From the NCBI GenBank assembly GCA_903918045.1, contig CAIXCY010000005.1:1-33283 (forward strand): DNA of 33,283 nt, in the 5' to 3' direction. Shown in pieces: positions 31,974 to 33,283 of this stretch. Numbering within the stretch: position 1 is the stretch's first letter; each line of letters opens with the position of its first letter. The translations under genes and the position numbers were made by a program. The notes under the pieces were generated by a model that saw nothing but the letters and a program-made list of their open reading frames with translations, was not told where the DNA came from and made no database searches. This stretch comes from an uncultured Bacteroidia bacterium (GTDB taxonomy: Bacteria > Bacteroidota > Bacteroidia > Bacteroidales > Prolixibacteraceae).

Positions 31974-32930
31974 TTATTTCAGACTATAAACTGTACTTCT
32001 GATCTCTGCCAGCGTACCAATAATCACATAATAATCATATTCGTAGACACAATTCTTCGTCAGCATTGCTTGTTTAACCGGCGCAATATAGGAAGTTGAA
32101 CCATCAGACGCTTCTCCGTTTGGAGATCCGGCCATGCCGGCAAGGAATTTATCACATTTCGGATTATAAATTCCCATTCCCCATAGATTATTATCGACAA
32201 ATGCCATCCAATGTTCTGATACGGTTGGGTAAATCCCCCAGAATCCACTGGATAGGTTGACAACCTTCGGATAGTCCAACGGTGCATTTGTGAACGGAGC
32301 AGAGCCAAGATAGGTGTAGAGGTTTTTAAGCGCCGAAATTGGGTAAACCGCAGGTAATTCCTGATCGTTAAGGATACTGTCGCCATAAATCTTATCCGTA
32401 CGATGGCAGGTGAGCTTGTTGTGAACTTTCAAAACCGAACCAACCAGGGTTGTCCATTGCTCTATCTCAGCTTCGGCAGGTTTATTGCTCATATCCCACT
32501 GCATGGGGATACATTTTACATAGAGCTCCATGCCGGTTTTTTTAAAGTCCAGGATCTGAGCACGGTTGCGGTTGTAATCTCCAACCTGAATGGGGTTCCA
32601 GCTCCAGGGTGACCAGGCTGGTGATTGTCCTTCAGCCTGTCGATTGACACTCTTTCCGGCATAATAAGACTGCTGGATATATCTCCCTTCATCGGCAATA
32701 TTGACCACACTTCGCAATGATCCTGCCTTGGAGAGGTAGGAGATCGCACCGCCCCGGGTCAAATCGAGCTTCAGGGTCAGGATCCCATTGCTTATTGTTG
32801 AGGCGCTGTCTTTATCAGCAACGACAGGAACCACAGGAACTACCGGTATTACAGGGGTGACTGCTACCTGACTCTTTGCACAATTTGCCATAACAAGGGC
32901 CGTCAATACGAAACTGAGGATTTTTTTCAT
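31974..32930 (-). CDS. Unknown exported protein with Pro-Val linker; first gene of the cluster
   Basis: The ATG at 32930 opens MKKILSFVLTALVMANCAKSQ; a TTG start at 32957 would overlap the predicted -7 box and is rejected. Cys17 could be lipidated, though Asn at -1 is atypical; cleavage after AKS is the alternative. A repetitive linker (PVIPVVPVVPVV) leads to a ~270-residue beta-rich domain beginning NGILTLKLDLTRGGAISYLS and continuing GRYIQQSYYAG. This opening resembles glycan-active beta-sandwich proteins with a broad sheet (galactose mutarotase-like), but I do not recognise a family or catalytic residues. Its position at the head of the hydrolase operon suggests a carbohydrate-related job. 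Confidence 0.75.
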   Translation of the reverse strand: MKKILSFVLTALVMANCAKSQVAVTPVIPVVPVVPVVADKDSASTISNGILTLKLDLTRGGAISYLSKAGSLRSVVNIADEGRYIQQSYYAGKSVNRQAEGQSPAWSPWSWNPIQVGDYNRNRAQILDFKKTGMELYVKCIPMQWDMSNKPAEAEIEQWTTLVGSVLKVHNKLTCHRTDKIYGDSILNDQELPAVYPISALKNLYTYLGSAPFTNAPLDYPKVVNLSSGFWGIYPTVSEHWMAFVDNNLWGMGIYNPKCDKFLAGMAGSPNGEASDGSTSYIAPVKQAMLTKNCVYEYDYYVIIGTLAEIRSTVYSLK

Positions 32931-32953
32931 CGCTTGTAGTTGGTTTTCGTAGT

Positions 32954-32961
32954 GCAAGATA
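32954..32961 (-). promoter_or_regulatory. Weak -7-like box for the minus-strand hydrolase cluster
   Basis: The complement reads TATCTTGC, one base short of the common TATCTTTGC form of the Bacteroidota -7 box. It would start transcription about 18 nt before the ATG at 32930. No -33 TTG is apparent. Confidence 0.25.
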
Positions 32962-33075
32962 GCAACATTGAGCCTAAAAAAACTTAGCTTTTATTCGCAT
33001 TAAGTGATAGTAAATTAGCGGGGTCAGGTTAGATCCGGTGTTCTTTTTTGATGTTTTTTCTGTGCTTACTTCGGT

Positions 33076-33283
33076 TTAAGATCTTGCGAATGATATTAGT
33101 TGTTCGTAATTATTTTTATCTGCCTCTCTTAAAGCTTTTAAATAGGTCATTCTTTTATGAAGATTTTTTGCAAATTTTTCGGTTAATATTTCCATTGGTT
33201 TAAATGATCGTGCAAGGACCCAATGGATAGTATCTTCAATATTTTGTTGCTCAAACTCATCCAATTCTGAACGTGTAGCAATA
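33076..33283 (-). pseudogene. Relic of a mobile mystery protein B (Fic-type) gene lacking its catalytic core; runs off the window edge
   Basis: The minus-strand frame is open to the window end, so its 5' part is missing. The first segment, IATRSELDEFEQQNIEDT through ILTEKFAKNLHKRM, matches my knowledge of the N-terminal half of mobile mystery protein B, a Fic-domain protein. It then passes directly into TYLKALREADKNNYEQLI and SFARS, which matches the extreme C-terminus of that family. The expected ~110 residues between, including the HPFxxGNGR Fic motif, are absent. This implies an in-frame internal deletion near base 33148 and loss of AMP-transferase activity. The fused frame has no stop, so a short product could still be made. 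Confidence 0.65.

Noticed and set aside
32931-32957. TTG start for the first gene of the hydrolase cluster
   Set aside because: The added residues come before a complete signal sequence and would overlap the likely -7 box.
1-33283. CRISPR array, tRNA, rRNA, intact insertion sequence or prophage
   Set aside because: No regularly spaced direct repeats with unique spacers, no tRNA-like cloverleaf, no rRNA sequence and no full-length transposase or integrase were seen.

Overview
This window reads as a chromosomal segment of a Bacteroidota bacterium, probably a polysaccharide- or glycolipid-degrading member. The main evidence is: (i) Bacteroidota-type -7 promoter boxes (TAnnTTTG) in several intergenic regions, with few strong Shine-Dalgarno sites; (ii) a dense set of signal-peptide, lipoprotein or membrane-anchored enzymes from families expanded in this phylum (GH2, GH92, 3-keto-disaccharide hydrolase/DUF1080, HGSNAT-like acyltransferase, right-handed beta-helix); and (iii) a long AT-rich backbone. 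No rRNA, tRNA, CRISPR array or intact insertion sequence was recognised.

Layout. Bases 1-8888 are a mixed region: an AraC-type regulator, an AAA ATPase with a DUF4143-type C-terminus, a secreted beta-propeller-like protein, a papain-family lipoprotein, a conserved small cytoplasmic protein with an N-terminal SH3/CarD-like fold, an 11-repeat TPR protein and a DUF1080 lipoprotein. A perfect 27-bp inverted repeat at 8893-8952 closes this part. From 9002 to 32930 every gene is on the minus strand. Read in transcription order from the right, these are: an unknown secreted protein, a secreted amidohydrolase, three tandem GH2 enzymes, a beta-helix protein, an SGNH esterase and an HGSNAT-like membrane acyltransferase. 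A 457-bp gap follows. Then comes a tight five-gene block with spacers of 21-27 bp: membrane-anchored ceramidase-like protein, membrane-anchored PHP phosphoesterase, secreted ceramidase-like protein, GH92, GH92. The extreme right edge holds what looks like a relic of a Fic-type mobile mystery protein B lacking its catalytic core.

How the genes may work together. The minus-strand cluster is a set of extracytoplasmic hydrolases with no SusC/SusD pair in the window. Two alpha-mannosidase-family enzymes, two ceramidase-fold amidases and a PHP-fold phosphoesterase share one apparent operon, next to three beta-galactosidase-family enzymes. This fits degradation of a mannose/galactose-containing glycolipid, such as a glycosyl inositol phosphoceramide or similar eukaryotic sphingolipid. 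That substrate is inference; the gene families are visible in the sequence. N-glycan or plant-glycan breakdown remains possible. The catalytic residues of the two ceramidase-like proteins have diverged in complementary ways, so neither should be called a ceramidase without testing.
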